Assembly: GCA_036940085.1 (NCBI GenBank)
Contig: JALLBK010000294.1
Coordinates: 1-16,109 of the forward strand
Length of the DNA stretch: 16,109 bases
Reading direction: 5' to 3'
Source: Discostella pseudostelligera
Taxonomy: Eukaryota; Bacillariophyta; Thalassiosirophyceae; Thalassiosirales; Thalassiosiraceae
Shown here: in pieces, positions 15,142 to 16,109 of the stretch
Layout of the letters: each line of letters starts with the position of its first letter
Numbering within the stretch: the first letter of the stretch is position 1
Program-made: the position numbers and the translations under genes
The notes under the pieces: model-generated
Seen by the model: only the letters and a program-made list of their open reading frames with translations
Told to the model about the DNA's origin: nothing
Databases searched by the model: none

Positions 15142-15522
15142 TATGCTCATGCTCACCATGATGCTCACCATGCTCACCACCATGCTCATCCTCACCATGC
15201 TCATGGTCATCCTCACCATGACTATGATGCTCACCATGCCCATGCTCACCATGCTCATGGCTCATAGTACTCATCCATGCTCTTGCTCACCATGCTCATG
15301 GCTCATACTCATCCCTCATGCTCACCATGCTCATGCTCACCATGCTCATGATGTCATGCTCTTGCTCAACATGCTCGTGGCTCATACTCACCCCGCATGC
15401 TCACCATGCTAACCATGCACATGGCTCATGCTCACAATGCTCATGCTCACCATGCTCATGCTCATGCTCATGCTCATGCTCATGCTCATGCTCATGCTTA
15501 CCATGCTCATGCTCACCATGAT
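15142..15522. repeat. CTCATG/CTCACC hexamer tandem array
   Basis: About 380 bp built from 6-base variants GCTCAT, GCTCAC and CATGCT, with occasional GGCTCA changes. The purest part is 15451-15498, about eight exact CTCATG-type units. It keeps frames open on both strands: + reads His-Ala/His-His, - reads His-Glu-His-Gly-Glu. The - frame 15044-15274 is a His-rich peptide followed by a leucine run, which I take as repeat translation rather than a gene. Confidence 0.85.
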
Positions 15523-16040
15523 TGGTGCAAAAAAGCAGGTGCAGAGGAAGAACAGCAGACACTGCTGTGCAGAGGTGAAGGGGATTGTGCAAGGGTAGGT
15601 GCAGGTGATTGTATGTGCAGGTGATTGTTCAAGTGCAGGTGCAGAGGTGCAGAGGTGCAGAGGTGCAGAGGTGCAGAGATGCAGAGATGCAGGTGCAGGT
15701 ATAGGTACAGGTACAGGAGATGAAGGAGGCGAAGGAGATGCAGAGGTGCAGGAGGTGCAGAGGTGCAGTGTAGGTGCAAATGTTCAGGTGCAAGGTGCAA
15801 AGGTGCAGGTGCTCATGTGCAGGTGAAGAGGTGCAGCAGAGGTGAAGTGGAGCAGAGGTGCAGGAGTAGCAGAGGTGAATGTGAAGGTGGTGCAGGAGGT
15901 CCAGGTCCAGGTGACAATTGTGCATTGTTCAGGTGATTGTGCAGGTGCAGAGGTGCAGAGGTGGGGCAGAGGTGCTGAGGTGCTGAGGTGCAGAGGTGCA
16001 GATATGGAGGTACTGAGGTGCAAAGATGCAGATGTGGAGG
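15523..16040. repeat. GGTGCAGA-type tandem array
   Basis: About 500 bp of degenerate AGGTGC hexamers, with the regular core GAGGTGCAGAGGTGCAG at 15639-15680 and many variants (GGTGCAGGT, GGTACAGGT, GCTGAGGTG). Frames on both strands stay open through it because the unit lacks stop codons. This yields Cys/Leu/His-rich pseudo-proteins with no family resemblance. Confidence 0.85.
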
Positions 16041-16109
16041 TGCTGATGTGCTCATGTGCTGATGTGCTGATGTGCTGATGTGCTGATGTGCTGATGTGCT
16101 GATGTGCTG
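16041..16109. repeat. TGCTGATG octamer tandem array, open at the window end
   Basis: About 8.6 copies of TGCTGATG, one being TGCTCATG (second unit), and all others identical. The unit is not a multiple of three, unlike the two preceding arrays. The array continues past the window. Confidence 0.92.

Noticed and set aside
15044..15274. His-rich metal-binding protein on the minus strand
   Set aside because: Nearly all of it is translation of simple repeats plus a CAG-type run read as leucine; no unique domain.
15513..16055. Cys/Leu/His-rich proteins in the GGTGCAGA array
   Set aside because: All frames on both strands remain open because the unit lacks stops, so the frames carry no evidence of coding.
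15142..16109. CRISPR array
   Set aside because: Units are 6-8 bp and contiguous with no unique spacers, and the genome is eukaryotic.

Overview
The window looks like nuclear DNA from a diatom, probably a centric one. This is inferred, not proven. The supporting signs are short introns (72-97 nt) with GT-AG ends, tightly packed genes on both strands, low-complexity Ser/Asn/Thr-rich proteins, tandem zinc-binding modules of a type I associate with diatoms, and a signal peptide with Phe at +1 of the cleavage site, which is the plastid-targeting signature of diatoms and other secondary red-lineage algae. Nothing prokaryotic, viral or tRNA/rRNA-like was seen.

Layout from left to right: a secreted trypsin-family protease broken by one in-frame TGA (230-1264, +); a BRAP2-type RING/UBP-zinc-finger ubiquitin ligase (1746-3854, +); converging on it, a large protein of unknown function with a conserved-looking hydrophobic C-terminal region (3966-5963, -). 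A 1.06 kb spacer (5964-7020) follows, holding a small fold-back element (6518-6690) and an array of three repeats (6726-6895) that each combine an E2F-like CCCGCC site with a CACGTG box. Next is a three-exon zinc-finger gene (7021-9194, -), cut by a single N at 8622 that sits between two identical 31-bp copies. Collapsing that duplication restores one open frame. Divergent from it is a five-exon CTP synthase gene (9554-11856, +) with an 11-nt micro-exon and a plastid-type presequence. Then come an unknown acidic/Ser-rich protein with a C-terminal coiled coil (12019-12933, -) and, divergent from it, a JmjC/cupin oxygenase with a compact SET-like tail (13219-14574, +). Two more E2F-like sites lie in their shared promoter. 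The last kilobase (15142-16109) is three successive tandem-repeat arrays that run off the window end.

The genes do not form an operon or an evident single pathway. Themes that recur are protein turnover (protease, ubiquitin ligase), chromatin or nucleic-acid binding (JmjC/SET-like, zinc fingers), and nucleotide supply (CTP synthase). The shared E2F-like motif at two spacers hints at cell-cycle control of some of them.

The strongest observations are the micro-exon and predicted plastid location of CTP synthase, the gene-splitting assembly join at 8591-8653, the in-frame TGA in the protease, the JmjC plus SET-like architecture, and the repeated E2F-like/G-box promoter array.
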